Positions 18,370 to 28,704 of a DNA stretch of 64,000 nt are shown one piece after another; position 1 is the stretch's first letter, and every line of letters starts with the position of its first letter. The translations under genes and the position numbers were made by a program. Source of the stretch: JBFMHP01 sp040752855 (GTDB lineage Bacteria; Pseudomonadota; Gammaproteobacteria; RBG-16-57-12); assembly GCA_040752855.1 (NCBI GenBank), contig JBFMHP010000025.1:1-64000 (forward strand), given 5' to 3'. The notes under the pieces were generated by a model, which saw only the letters and a program-made list of their open reading frames with translations, had not been told where the DNA came from and did no database searches.

Positions 18370-19179
18370 CTATATGATCTGGAAGATGTCGTGGACCAGG
18401 AAAATGACAAGTTCGATGGCGATCAGCCAGATGATGATCCATTCCAGATTGGATGAATGTTTGTGCTTCTGTTCATCGGAGAGCATGTTGAACAGTTCCT
18501 GGATCACGTCGAGCTTCTTGTTGAGGATGTCGATGCGTTGTTTCACCTCGAGATAGTTCGCGGTGGCGTCGTAGATGTCCTGATATTCCGGGTAGTCCCA
18601 GAAGAAGTCCGGCGTATCCAGCAAATCGAATTGCAGATTGATCTCGCTTTTCACCAGAAACAGATTGCCGCGGATGCGCGAGAGTTCCCGCCGGCTCAGA
18701 TGCGAGTCGCCCCGCGTGGCGATAGTCTTGGGAATGTGCGCGGTATCCTCGATGGATTTTTGCGCGCTGTGCTCCAGCTTGCCGAGTTTGAGCGATTGGG
18801 CGATGCCGTGGGCGGCCGCGATGCGCTCGAGCGGGTCGTCTGACTTGAGGTAGATGTGGTCTTCGTGGATACGGTAGGCGGCATGACCCATGCTGTAGGT
18901 GAACTCATCCACCAACGGTGGCGTGTGTTCGCCCTCCAGGAACATGCGCGTTTCCGCCAGCAAGGCCTGCAAGTCGTCAAAGGGCAGCCCCCAGGAGACA
19001 ATGACTCCGTAGAGGAACACGTAGGCGTCCCCGGTCTGGCGCTCGATGCGGATCACGTCTTTATGTGTCGTGAGGCGATAGCGGCTGCCGAGGTGCTTTT
19101 GCAGGGTGTCGAACTTGAAGGTGTCCGCCACGCAATAGGCATTGCAGGTGCTGATCTTGTTATTGTCTTCCACGGTCAT
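18370..19179 (-). CDS. RMD1/YagE (DUF155) family membrane-anchored protein
   Basis: 269 residues. The middle carries the DUF155 pattern: GDAYVFLYGVIVSWGL, then DHIYLKSDDPLERIAAAHGI, AQSLKLGKLE and RGNLFLVKSEINLQFDLLDT. The C-terminus is one transmembrane helix (LEWIIIWLIAIELVIFLVHD). Eukaryotic homologues (Rmd1, RMND1) sit in mitochondrial membranes and support translation; the bacterial role is unknown. It is probably co-transcribed with the HD-GYP regulator downstream, an uncommon pairing that may link it to c-di-GMP signalling. Confidence 0.85.
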   Translation of the reverse strand: MTVEDNNKISTCNAYCVADTFKFDTLQKHLGSRYRLTTHKDVIRIERQTGDAYVFLYGVIVSWGLPFDDLQALLAETRMFLEGEHTPPLVDEFTYSMGHAAYRIHEDHIYLKSDDPLERIAAAHGIAQSLKLGKLEHSAQKSIEDTAHIPKTIATRGDSHLSRRELSRIRGNLFLVKSEINLQFDLLDTPDFFWDYPEYQDIYDATANYLEVKQRIDILNKKLDVIQELFNMLSDEQKHKHSSNLEWIIIWLIAIELVIFLVHDIFQII

Positions 19180-19346
19180 GGCTCGGGAAATGGAGTTAAT
19201 AAATTAAATTATGCATAAAACAATGTAAATTTTAATCGCATAAGTGAACGCATTGATCGATTTGCCGATAAGGACTGCATACGCCAGCGCCGAGGTCTTC
19301 TGTATTCAGATTTCGGCATTTGCCGGCAAATGATGAGGAGGTCGTT

Positions 19347-20339
19347 GTGGTCACCGTAGGCGGCTGCGTCATAAACAGCCGGATTTTTCTGAAGATTCTA
19401 TGCCTCCAGGCATGTCTCTTGCTGGCGGCGTGCGGGGCCGGCGATCCCCCGGCGCTGCGCGTCGGCACCAATGTCTGGCCTGGATACGAACCGCTCTATC
19501 TGGCGCAATCGCAGCACTATTGGAAACAGGATCAGGTGCGGCTGGTGCCGCTACCCTCGGCCAGCGAAGTGCTGCGCGCGTTTCGCAATAAATCGATTGA
19601 GGCCGCGGCGCTGACCCTCGATGAGGCGCTATTGCTGCTTGAGGCGGGCGTGCCGGTCGAGGTGATCTTGGTGACGGATGTGTCCCACGGTGGTGATGTC
19701 ATCGTGGCGCGGCCTGAGATCGCGAAATTCTCCGACCTGCGGCGCAAACGCGTGGCGGTCGAAAGCACCGCGTTGGGCGCCTATGTGCTGACGCGCGCCT
19801 TGGAAAAAAATGGCGTGGCCCTCGAGGAGATCGAGGTGGTGCCGCTGGAAGTCAACGCGCATGAGAAGGCCTATAAAGACGGTGTGGTGGATGCCGCGGT
19901 GACCTTCGAGCCGGTCCGCACCAAGTTGTTGCGGGCGGGCGCGCACGAAATCTTCACCAGTCGGGAGATGCCGGGCGAGATCGTGGATGTGCTTGTTGTG
20001 CATAAGGACATGGTGCAGCGGCAACGGCAGAATATTGCGGTCATGATCCGCGGTTGGTTCGACGCCCTGAACTATCTGCAAGAACAACCGCAGGAAGCCG
20101 CGCGCGCCATTGCGGAGCGCCTGAAGATATCGCCGTCTGAGGCACTGGCGAGCTTTGATGGACTCAAACTGCCGGATCGTGCCGCGAATCTGGCCATGAT
20201 CGGAACGGATTCGCCTCAACTTGCCGAGGTGACTGCCAAGTTGCAGGCGACCATGCTCAAGCAGGCATTGTTGCCGCGAAGCGTGCCGACGGCCGGACTG
20301 TTCAACGCTGAATTTGTCCGGCAAGCCTCGGGCCAATGA
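19347..20339 (+). CDS. Periplasmic substrate-binding lipoprotein (NMT1/SsuA-like)
   Basis: 330 residues, taking GTG 19347 because AGGAGG lies 5 nt upstream; the frame is open back to 19320. A lipoprotein signal ends at LLLAACGAG. The rest is a two-lobe binding protein of the NMT1/SsuA type: LRVGTNVWPGYEPLYLAQSQ at the mature N-terminus, IEAAALTLDEALLLLEAGVP, and KRVAVESTALGAYVLTRALE. Family members bind taurine, nitrate, thiamine precursors or similar. There is no ABC permease or ATPase nearby. Instead its stop overlaps the start of a GGDEF-EAL gene by 4 bp, so it may serve as the ligand sensor of that protein. Confidence 0.85.
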   Translation: MVTVGGCVINSRIFLKILCLQACLLLAACGAGDPPALRVGTNVWPGYEPLYLAQSQHYWKQDQVRLVPLPSASEVLRAFRNKSIEAAALTLDEALLLLEAGVPVEVILVTDVSHGGDVIVARPEIAKFSDLRRKRVAVESTALGAYVLTRALEKNGVALEEIEVVPLEVNAHEKAYKDGVVDAAVTFEPVRTKLLRAGAHEIFTSREMPGEIVDVLVVHKDMVQRQRQNIAVMIRGWFDALNYLQEQPQEAARAIAERLKISPSEALASFDGLKLPDRAANLAMIGTDSPQLAEVTAKLQATMLKQALLPRSVPTAGLFNAEFVRQASGQ

Positions 20340-23155
20340 AGCTCAGTCTGAAACTCCGCTTTGTCCTGCCGGTGACCATCGGCATCTTTGCGATATTGAT
20401 CGGGTTAATTTCCGTCACGGCAAGTACCGCGGTCGTGTTGCGCGATACTGAAGAATATGTCGTGCGCAAGGTGCGCGCCGAACTCACCCAGGCCCAGGGG
20501 ACCGTCGAGCAGTTCATGAATACCCGTCAGGTGGACGAGGTGTTGCGCGCGGTGTCGACGTTCGGATCGTTTGAGGGCGTGAACGTCATGCTGTTTGGCG
20601 ACAGCGATGGGCAGGTGCGGGCCTCCACGCGGTATCAGGATACCGACAAAGATTGGTTGACATTGGGTTACGGCATCAAGCGCGAACTCATCTCGCATGT
20701 CGTGAACTTTCGCGGCATCGAGGTGGAGGTAACGGGCGACGCCGAATTGGTGCACGGCTACGCCAGCGTGTGTTATCAGGGCGAGGGCACGGCGCTGCGG
20801 GCGCAAAATTGCGGCTTCTTATATTACCAGGTCGAACTGGCGCCCTTCCGGCAAAGGGCGCTCGAGTCGGTCCGCTATCAGGCGGCAGTGGATTTTGCGG
20901 GCATGCTTATCCTATCGGGGCTGCTGTGGACCCTCCTGCATCATATATTGACCCGGCGTGCGGCCCGCCTGGTGGTCACGGCCCAGGCATATGCGGCGGG
21001 CGATCGAGCCAAGCGCGCGCGGATGCAGGGCGAGGATGAGTTATCGCAGGTCGGCGCGTCGATCGACGACATGCTCGATAAGCTCGTGCGCGACGAACGG
21101 GCGTTGCAGGAACGCGAGGCCCGCTTGAACGCCGTCTTCAATACGGTAGCCGATCCCATCATTATCATCGATCAAGGGGGGATCATCTCCGGATTCAACG
21201 CGTCCGCGGAAAGGGTGTTCGGTTACGCCTTGGACGAGGTTGTCGGGCAAAACGTGAAGATGCTCATGCCGGAGCCCTATCGTTCCGCGCACGACGGCTA
21301 TCTGGCGCGGTGCAGTGCGCGCGGGGAGATCGATCCGAGCGTCTTTGGCAAGGAACGTCAGTTGATGGGTGTGAGGAAGAGCGGCGAGGTGTTTCCCATC
21401 GAGTTGACGGTAACGGCGATCAAGGAGGGTGACGTTTGTCTGGCGGTGGGTGTGATCCGCGACATCACCGAGCGCAAGAAGGCCGAGGAAGGATTGCTGT
21501 TGGCGCAGCGGGTCTTTGAGAACACCACCGAAGCGATCCTGATCACCGACAAGGATGCGCGCATCATCGATGTCAACCAGGCCTATCAGGCGATCACCGG
21601 CTATACAAAAGACGAGGTGCTTGGGCGCAATCCGGGCATCACGCGCTCCGGGCGCCATGACCGGGATTTCTACCAGGCCATGTGGCAGAGCGTGAATACC
21701 ACCGGTTCCTGGTCCGGTGAAATCTGGGACCGGCGCAAAAGTGGCGAGGTCTTCCCGAAGTGGCTGACCATCAACGCCATCAAAAACAAATTCGGCGAGA
21801 CTACCCATTATGTCGGGATTTTCACCGACATCACGCAACTGAAGGACGCAGAAAACAAACTGGAACAACTGGCCTATTACGACCCGCTGACCAAGCTGCC
21901 AAATCGCGCCTTGTTCTTTGATCGGCTGCGCCAGGCGCTGGAGCAGGCCAAGCGCAAATCGACAAAAATGGCCCTGCTGTTTATCGATCTCGACCGTTTC
22001 AAGTACGTGAATGATACCCTGGGACACAACATCGGTGATCTGATGCTGGTCGAGGTGGCGGGGCGCATCACGCGCTGCCTGCGCAAAACCGATACCGTCG
22101 CGCGCCTCGGCGGCGATGAATTCACGGTGATACTGGGCGAGATTCAGCGCAGCACGAATACCGAAAAAATCGCGCAGGATATCATCGATGCATTGCAGCG
22201 GAAGTTTGACATTGCCGGCCACGAGATCTACGTCGGCGCGAGCGTGGGGATCGCCATATATCCGGAGGATGGCGCGGATCTCGAGGTGTTGGTGAAAAAC
22301 GCGGATATCGCGATGTATCAGGCCAAGTCGGCCGGACGGGGCAATTACAAGTTCTTTACGCCTGAATTGAATGCCGCCAGCCAGCGGCGCGCCGAGCTGG
22401 AGAACGATCTGCGCAAGGCGATTGCCGACGAGGAGTTCACCTTGTACTACCAGCCCAAGTTTGCACTCAAGAGCCGCCGGTTGGTCGGCTTGGAGGCCCT
22501 GATCCGCTGGGTGCATCCCGTCAAAGGGATTGTTTCGCCTGCCGAGTTCATCCCGGTGGCGGAGGAAACAGGGTGCATCCTCCAGATCGATCAGTGGGTA
22601 CTGGAGGCGGCGACCCGCCAACTCAAGCAATGGTATGCCCAGACGGGGCGTGTGCCGCGGGTGTCGGTGAACCTCTCCGCCCGGCAGTTTGAGCACACCG
22701 GGCTGGTTGGCACTGTGGAGCGCGCACTCGGCGATGCGCGCGTGGCGCCCGGGCTGCTCGAGCTGGAGATCACCGAAGGGGTGATCATGAAGGACGCCAA
22801 GGCGGCCTCCCTGGTGTTGAGCAGGTTGCGGGAGATGGGGGTGTTCATCTCGGTGGACGATTTCGGCACCGGCTATTCCTCGCTAAGCTATCTCAAAAAG
22901 CTGCCCCTGCATGTCTTGAAGATCGATCGGTCATTCATCATGGACATCGAGCGCGACGATGACGATAAGGCCATCGTGGCCTCGATCATTTCCATGGGCC
23001 ATAGCCTGAACCTGGAGGTGCTGGCCGAGGGGATCGAGACCGAAGGCCAGCTGCGCCTGCTGAGCGATATGGGCTGTGATCTGGGGCAGGGCTATCTCTT
23101 CAGCCGGCCCGTGCCGGCGGAGGAGCTGGGGCGCTGGCTGGAAAAGTGCGACTGA
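20336..23155 (+). CDS. Transmembrane PAS-PAS-GGDEF-EAL signalling protein
   Basis: 939 residues. Order: TM helix (8-30), periplasmic domain (31-185), TM helix (186-205), HAMP linker (to about 262), PAS1 (262-385), PAS2 (386-505), GGDEF (about 510-680) and EAL (about 690-935). RKTD-TVARL-GGDEF shows an intact active site and inhibitory site. GLEALIRW, TEGVIMKDAKA, DDFGTGYSS and KIDRSFI show an intact EAL domain. It could therefore both make and degrade c-di-GMP. PAS1 has MPEPYRSAHDGYL, with H319 at the position of the haem-binding histidine of FixL, so haem and oxygen sensing is possible. The start codon overlaps the substrate-binding lipoprotein gene. Confidence 0.93.
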   Translation: MKLSLKLRFVLPVTIGIFAILIGLISVTASTAVVLRDTEEYVVRKVRAELTQAQGTVEQFMNTRQVDEVLRAVSTFGSFEGVNVMLFGDSDGQVRASTRYQDTDKDWLTLGYGIKRELISHVVNFRGIEVEVTGDAELVHGYASVCYQGEGTALRAQNCGFLYYQVELAPFRQRALESVRYQAAVDFAGMLILSGLLWTLLHHILTRRAARLVVTAQAYAAGDRAKRARMQGEDELSQVGASIDDMLDKLVRDERALQEREARLNAVFNTVADPIIIIDQGGIISGFNASAERVFGYALDEVVGQNVKMLMPEPYRSAHDGYLARCSARGEIDPSVFGKERQLMGVRKSGEVFPIELTVTAIKEGDVCLAVGVIRDITERKKAEEGLLLAQRVFENTTEAILITDKDARIIDVNQAYQAITGYTKDEVLGRNPGITRSGRHDRDFYQAMWQSVNTTGSWSGEIWDRRKSGEVFPKWLTINAIKNKFGETTHYVGIFTDITQLKDAENKLEQLAYYDPLTKLPNRALFFDRLRQALEQAKRKSTKMALLFIDLDRFKYVNDTLGHNIGDLMLVEVAGRITRCLRKTDTVARLGGDEFTVILGEIQRSTNTEKIAQDIIDALQRKFDIAGHEIYVGASVGIAIYPEDGADLEVLVKNADIAMYQAKSAGRGNYKFFTPELNAASQRRAELENDLRKAIADEEFTLYYQPKFALKSRRLVGLEALIRWVHPVKGIVSPAEFIPVAEETGCILQIDQWVLEAATRQLKQWYAQTGRVPRVSVNLSARQFEHTGLVGTVERALGDARVAPGLLELEITEGVIMKDAKAASLVLSRLREMGVFISVDDFGTGYSSLSYLKKLPLHVLKIDRSFIMDIERDDDDKAIVASIISMGHSLNLEVLAEGIETEGQLRLLSDMGCDLGQGYLFSRPVPAEELGRWLEKCD

Positions 23156-23306
23156 AACCGCCTTCATAACGCGCCTTCGGTAGCGGGTTCCAGAATGAGC
23201 TGATTATGCACGGATTTTCCGCACGCGCGTCGTGCGCGCGATTGAGCAAAGGTAGTGAATCTGGTACCTTATGCGCTTTGAATCCATCCCCCATCCGACC
23301 TCGATC

Positions 23307-24934
23307 ATGACGAAGTATATTTTTATCACCGGCGGCGTTGTGTCTTCCCTGGGCAAGGGCATCGCGTCCGCGTCGCTGGCGGCTATTCTGGAGGCGCGCG
23401 GGCTCAAGGTCACCCTGCTCAAACTCGATCCTTACATCAACGTCGATCCCGGCACCATGAGTCCGTTCCAGCATGGCGAGGTGTTTGTCACGAACGACGG
23501 CGCCGAGACCGACCTGGACCTGGGGCACTATGAGCGTTTCGTGCGCACCACGATGACGCGCAACAACAACTTCACTACCGGGCGTATTTACGAAAGCGTA
23601 ATCCGCAAGGAACGCCGCGGTGACTATCTCGGCGGCACCGTGCAGGTGATCCCGCACATCACCGACGAGATCAAGAGCAAGATCAAGCTCGGCGCCAAGG
23701 GGGCGGAAGTCGCCCTGGTCGAGATTGGCGGTACGGTCGGCGACATCGAATCGCTGCCGTTCCTGGAGGCGATCCGTCAGATGGGCGTGGAGCTGGGGCA
23801 CGACAATGCGCTCTACATGCACCTGACCCTGCTGCCCTATGTGGCGACCTCCGGCGAACTGAAGACCAAGCCGACCCAGCATTCGGTTAAAGAACTGCGC
23901 TCCATCGGTATCCAGCCCGATGTGTTGCTGTGCCGCTCCGATCGCCCGCTGCCGGAAGATGAAAAACGCAAGATTTCGCTATTCACCAATGTCGAAGAGC
24001 GCGCCGTCATCTCGGCGATCGACGTCGACACTATCTACAAGATTCCGCTGATCCTGCACGAACAGCACCTCGACGATATCGTGGTGGACAAGCTGCGCAT
24101 CCAGGCCAAGCCGGCCGACCTGAGCGAATGGCAGCAGGTGATCGATGCCCTGAAACACCCCACCGCCGAGGTCAATGTGGCGATGGTGGGCAAGTACATC
24201 GATCTCACCGAGTCGTATAAATCCCTCAGCGAGTCCTTGGTCCATGCCGGTATCAAGACGCGTACCAAGGTCAAGATTCACTACATCGACTCCGAGGACA
24301 TCTACACCGAAGGCACCGATCGCCTGGCCGGGATGGACGCGATCCTGGTGCCCGGCGGTTTCGGCGAGCGCGGGGTGGAAGGCAAGATCAAGACCGTGTG
24401 CTACGCCCGCGAGCATCGCATCCCGTATCTCGGCATTTGCTTAGGGATGCAGGTGGCGGTGATCGAATACGCCCGCGACGTGGCGGGCCTGACCGGGGCG
24501 CACAGCACCGAGTTCAAACCCGAATCCCCGCACCCGGTGATCGCGCTGATCACGGAGTGGACGAGTTCTCAGGGGGCGATCGAGCGGCGCGACAAGAATT
24601 CCGATCTCGGCGGCACCATGCGCCTGGGTGGGCAGGCATGTCGTTTGGAATCGGGCAGCCTGATCCGCGAGATCTACGGGCAGGACACGATCACCGAGCG
24701 CCATCGCCATCGCTATGAATTCAACAACGCCTATCTGAAGACCTTGGAAGAGGCGGGCCTGCGTTTCTCGGGCAAGTCCATCGACGGCAACCTGGTGGAG
24801 GTGATCGAAATCCCCGATCATCCCTGGTTCGTCGCCTGCCAGTTCCATCCGGAATTCACCTCCACGCCGCGCGACGGGCACCCGCTGTTCAGCAGTTTCG
24901 TCATGGCGGCGCGTAAGCACCACGGAGCCAAGTA

Positions 24935-24935
<1 letters not shown>
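23307..24935 (+). CDS. pyrG: CTP synthase
   Basis: 542 residues from ATG 23307 (MTKYIFITGGVVSSLGKG); the frame is open slightly further upstream. The N-terminal synthetase domain has GGVVSSLGKGIASASLA (P-loop-like) and LDPYINVDPGTMSPFQHGEV. The C-terminal class I glutamine amidotransferase domain has GICLGMQ (nucleophile Cys) and FHPEF (His-Glu). It makes CTP from UTP with glutamine as ammonia donor. The stop codon overlaps the start of kdsA by one base, the standard pyrG-kdsA-eno arrangement. Confidence 0.98.
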
Positions 24936-25768
<833 letters not shown>

Positions 25769-25812
25769 ACGGATTATTTGGTTAATTAGCTTAAAGAAGA
25801 GAAAGAAGATAC

Positions 25813-27102
25813 ATGTCAAACACAAAGATCGTTGATATCAAGGCGCGTCAAATCATCGATTCGCGCGGCAATCCCACTGTCGAGGCCGATGTCATCCTGG
25901 CCTCCGGCGCTATGGGTCGCGCAGCGGTACCCTCAGGGGCTTCCACCGGTTCACGTGAGGCGATTGAACTGCGCGATGACGACAAGACTCGTTATCTCGG
26001 CAAGGGGGTCACCAAGGCCGTGGCCAACGTCAACGGCGAGATCCGCACGGCCCTGCTCGGCAAAGACGCCAAGGACCAGGCCGGCATCGACCAGCTCATG
26101 ATCAAGCTCGACGGCACCGAGAACAAACAGCGCCTCGGCGCCAACGCGCTGCTGGCCGTATCGATGGCCGTTGCCAAGGCCGCGGCGGCCGATGCCAAGG
26201 TCTCCTTGTACAAGTACCTCGGTGGCGACAAGGCCGTGACCTTGCCGGTGCCGATGATGAATATCATCAACGGCGGTGCCCACGCCGACAACAGCGTGGA
26301 CCTGCAGGAGTTCATGATCGTTCCGGCCGGTGCGCCGAACTTCAACGAAGCGCTGCGTTACGGCGCCGAGGTGTTCCATGCCTTGAAGAAGGTGCTGCAC
26401 AGCCGTGGCCTGAATACCGCGGTCGGTGACGAGGGCGGCTTCGCCCCGGATCTGCCGTCCAACGAAGCGGCGATCGAGGTCATCCTCGAAGCCATCGCCA
26501 AGGCCGGTTACAAGGCCGGCAAGGACATCTTCATCGCCATCGACGCGGCGAGTTCCGAGTTCTACAAGAACGGCAAATATGTGCTGGAGTCCGAGGGCAA
26601 AACGCTCAGCTCGGCCGAGTTCGTCGATTTCCTGGCTGCCTGGGTCGACAAGTATCCGATCATCTCCATCGAAGACGGCATGGCCGAGGACGACTGGGCC
26701 GGCTGGAAGCTGCTCACCGACAAGGTCGGCAAGAAGGTGCAGCTGGTCGGCGACGATCTGTTCGTCACCAACTCCAAGATCCTGCGCGAAGGGATTGACA
26801 AGGGCATCGCCAACTCGATCCTGATCAAGGTCAACCAGATCGGCACCCTCACCGAGACGCTCGACGCCATCCGTCTGGCCAAAGAAAACGGCTACACGGC
26901 GGTCATGTCGCACCGTTCGGGCGAGACCGAAGACGCCACCATCGCCGATCTGGCGGTGGCGACTAATGCGGGCCAGATCAAGACCGGCTCCATGTCGCGT
27001 TCGGATCGTATCGCCAAGTACAACCAGCTCATCCGCATCGGAGAGGAGCTTGGTGGCAAGGCGGTCTATCCTGGCAAGTCGGTCTATCGCACGCTGGCGT
27101 AA
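25813..27102 (+). CDS. eno: Enolase
   Basis: 429 residues, full length. It starts with KIVDIKARQIIDSRGNPTVE. Catalytic and metal-binding stretches GGAHADNSVDLQEFMIVPAG, GDEGGFAPDL, SIEDGMAEDDWAGW, LVGDDLFVTN and MSHRSGETED are all present. It interconverts 2-phosphoglycerate and PEP and is usually part of the RNA degradosome. A purine-rich AAGAAGAGAAAGAAG precedes the start. PEP for kdsA is a product of this enzyme. Confidence 0.98.
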   Translation: MSNTKIVDIKARQIIDSRGNPTVEADVILASGAMGRAAVPSGASTGSREAIELRDDDKTRYLGKGVTKAVANVNGEIRTALLGKDAKDQAGIDQLMIKLDGTENKQRLGANALLAVSMAVAKAAAADAKVSLYKYLGGDKAVTLPVPMMNIINGGAHADNSVDLQEFMIVPAGAPNFNEALRYGAEVFHALKKVLHSRGLNTAVGDEGGFAPDLPSNEAAIEVILEAIAKAGYKAGKDIFIAIDAASSEFYKNGKYVLESEGKTLSSAEFVDFLAAWVDKYPIISIEDGMAEDDWAGWKLLTDKVGKKVQLVGDDLFVTNSKILREGIDKGIANSILIKVNQIGTLTETLDAIRLAKENGYTAVMSHRSGETEDATIADLAVATNAGQIKTGSMSRSDRIAKYNQLIRIGEELGGKAVYPGKSVYRTLA

Positions 27103-27190
27103 GACCGTGTCGCGCGCTACATTCCAGGCGGGATCGATGCACACATCGGTCTCGCCTTGTTTTTATCCGTGATGGTGTCGCGCAACTGAT

Positions 27191-27469
27191 ATGAAGCTCA
27201 AGATATTCATGGCGGCTTTGCTGGTGGTGACGCTGCTGTTGCAGTCCAAGATCTGGTTTGGCGAGGGCAGCGTGCAGACCATCTGGAATCTGTCGCAGGA
27301 AGTGGAAGTTGCCAAGAATGAAAACGCGCAACGCAAGGAACGCAATGACTCGCTGGCGGCCGAGGTGCGCGATCTGAAGGATGGTCTGGAGGCCATCGAG
27401 GGCCGCGCCCGGCTGGATCTCGGCATGATCAAGAAGGGCGAGACCTTTTATCAAGTGGTGAAAGAATAA
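27191..27469 (+). CDS. ftsB: Cell division protein FtsB
   Basis: 92 residues: a short cytoplasmic tip, one transmembrane helix (IFMAALLVVTLLLQSKIWFG), then a periplasmic coiled coil (EVEVAKNENAQRKERNDSLA) and the conserved ARLDLGMIKKGETFYQVV end. FtsB forms a complex with FtsL and FtsQ at the septum. Position between eno and ispD is the classic gammaproteobacterial location. Confidence 0.95.
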   Translation: MKLKIFMAALLVVTLLLQSKIWFGEGSVQTIWNLSQEVEVAKNENAQRKERNDSLAAEVRDLKDGLEAIEGRARLDLGMIKKGETFYQVVKE

Positions 27470-27485
27470 TTCGACCACGCTCCGA

Positions 27486-28226
27486 ATGCAGCGAGTAGAT
27501 ACCGTGAATCCCCAAACCAACTCAGCTCCCGCCTACTGGGCGGTGATTCCCGCCGCCGGCGTGGGCAAGCGCATGGGGGGCGAGAAGCCCAAACAATATC
27601 TGACGCTCGCGGGCGCGCCGATCATCGAGCATACCTTGGCGCGCTTGGCCGCCCATCCCAAGATCAAGGGCATCATGGTCGCCATCGCGCCTGGTGATCC
27701 ATACTGGCATACGGTCCGGCTGCCCGTGAATATTCCGGTGAAAGTGGTATACGGTGGCCGCGAGCGCTGTTATTCGGTGCTCAACGCGTTGGAAGGACTC
27801 CGCGGACTGGCCGCCAAGACCGACTGGGTACTGGTGCACGATGCCGCGCGCCCCTGTGTGCGCGTGGCGGATATCGAACATCTGATCACAGCGCTGGCCG
27901 ATCATCCCGTTGGTGGCCTGCTCGGCTTGCCGGTATCCGATACCATGAAGCGCACCGATGACAGCGGCACCATCCAGCAGACGGTACCGCGCAGCAATCT
28001 CTGGCGCGCACTGACCCCACAGATGTTCCGTTACGGGATGTTGATCCAGTCGCTTGCCGAGGCGGTGCGCGCCGAAGAGCTGGTCACTGACGAAGCCGCC
28101 GCGATCGAGTGGGCAGGTTATCGCCCGCGCATGGTGGAAGGTCATGCCGATAACATCAAGATCACCCACCCGCAAGATCTGCAACTGGCGGCGTTGTTCT
28201 TGCAGCAACAGAAGGAAATATCCTGA
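27486..28226 (+). CDS. ispD: 2-C-methyl-D-erythritol 4-phosphate cytidylyltransferase
   Basis: 246 residues. Nucleotide-binding PAAGVGKRMGGEKPKQYL, then GGRERCYSVLNAL, VLVHDAARPCV, DTMKRT and TDEAAAIEWAGY are the IspD motifs. The first 17 residues before AYWAVIPAAG are longer than usual, so a later start is possible. It uses CTP to activate MEP in the non-mevalonate isoprenoid pathway. The stop overlaps ispF by 1 bp. Confidence 0.96.
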   Translation: MQRVDTVNPQTNSAPAYWAVIPAAGVGKRMGGEKPKQYLTLAGAPIIEHTLARLAAHPKIKGIMVAIAPGDPYWHTVRLPVNIPVKVVYGGRERCYSVLNALEGLRGLAAKTDWVLVHDAARPCVRVADIEHLITALADHPVGGLLGLPVSDTMKRTDDSGTIQQTVPRSNLWRALTPQMFRYGMLIQSLAEAVRAEELVTDEAAAIEWAGYRPRMVEGHADNIKITHPQDLQLAALFLQQQKEIS

Positions 28227-28696
28227 TGCGCATCGGTCACGGCTATGACGCCCATCGCTTCACGCTCGGCCGCCCCTTGATCATCGGTGGCGTGCATATC
28301 CCGCATGAACAGGGGATGGAGGCGCACTCCGATGGCGACGTGCTGCTGCACGCACTGTGTGATGCCTTGCTCGGCGCAGCGGGCCTCGGCGATATCGGCC
28401 GGCACTTCCCGGACACGAGCCAGGAGTTCGCCGGCATCGACAGCCGCCTGCTGTTGCGCCGCGTGGTGGCTCAATTGCATGAGCGCGGACTGACGGTGGG
28501 CAACGCCGATCTCACCATCCTGGCGCAAGCGCCGAAGATGGCCCCGCACATCGATGCAATGCGCGCCAACATCGCCGCCGATCTGCAAGTCGATGTGAGC
28601 CGGGTCAACGTCAAGGCCACCACCACCGAGCGGATGGGTTTTGTCGGGCGCAAGGAAGGCATCGCCGCCCACGCCGTGGTGCTGTTGAACGAATAG
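28226..28696 (+). CDS. ispF: 2-C-methyl-D-erythritol 2,4-cyclodiphosphate synthase
   Basis: 156 residues. RIGHGYDAHRF supplies the zinc-binding Asp and His. AHSDGDVLLHALCDALLGAA and GDIGRHFPDT follow, and TTTERMGFVGRKEGIAAHAV is the CMP-binding end. It is a homotrimer in the MEP pathway, next enzyme but one after IspD. Confidence 0.97.
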   Translation: MRIGHGYDAHRFTLGRPLIIGGVHIPHEQGMEAHSDGDVLLHALCDALLGAAGLGDIGRHFPDTSQEFAGIDSRLLLRRVVAQLHERGLTVGNADLTILAQAPKMAPHIDAMRANIAADLQVDVSRVNVKATTTERMGFVGRKEGIAAHAVVLLNE

Positions 28697-28704
28697 CGCT
28701 CGCC

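Noticed and set aside
21041..22696. 551-codon open frame opposite the GGDEF-EAL gene
   Set aside because: It is an antisense shadow of a GC-rich gene with clear domains. The translation has the His/Arg/Leu/Gln-rich look of shadows and no motif. The same holds for 47776-49506 (opposite rnr), 54855-56642 (opposite alr/radA), 40060-41793, 61373-62497 and 62891-63973.
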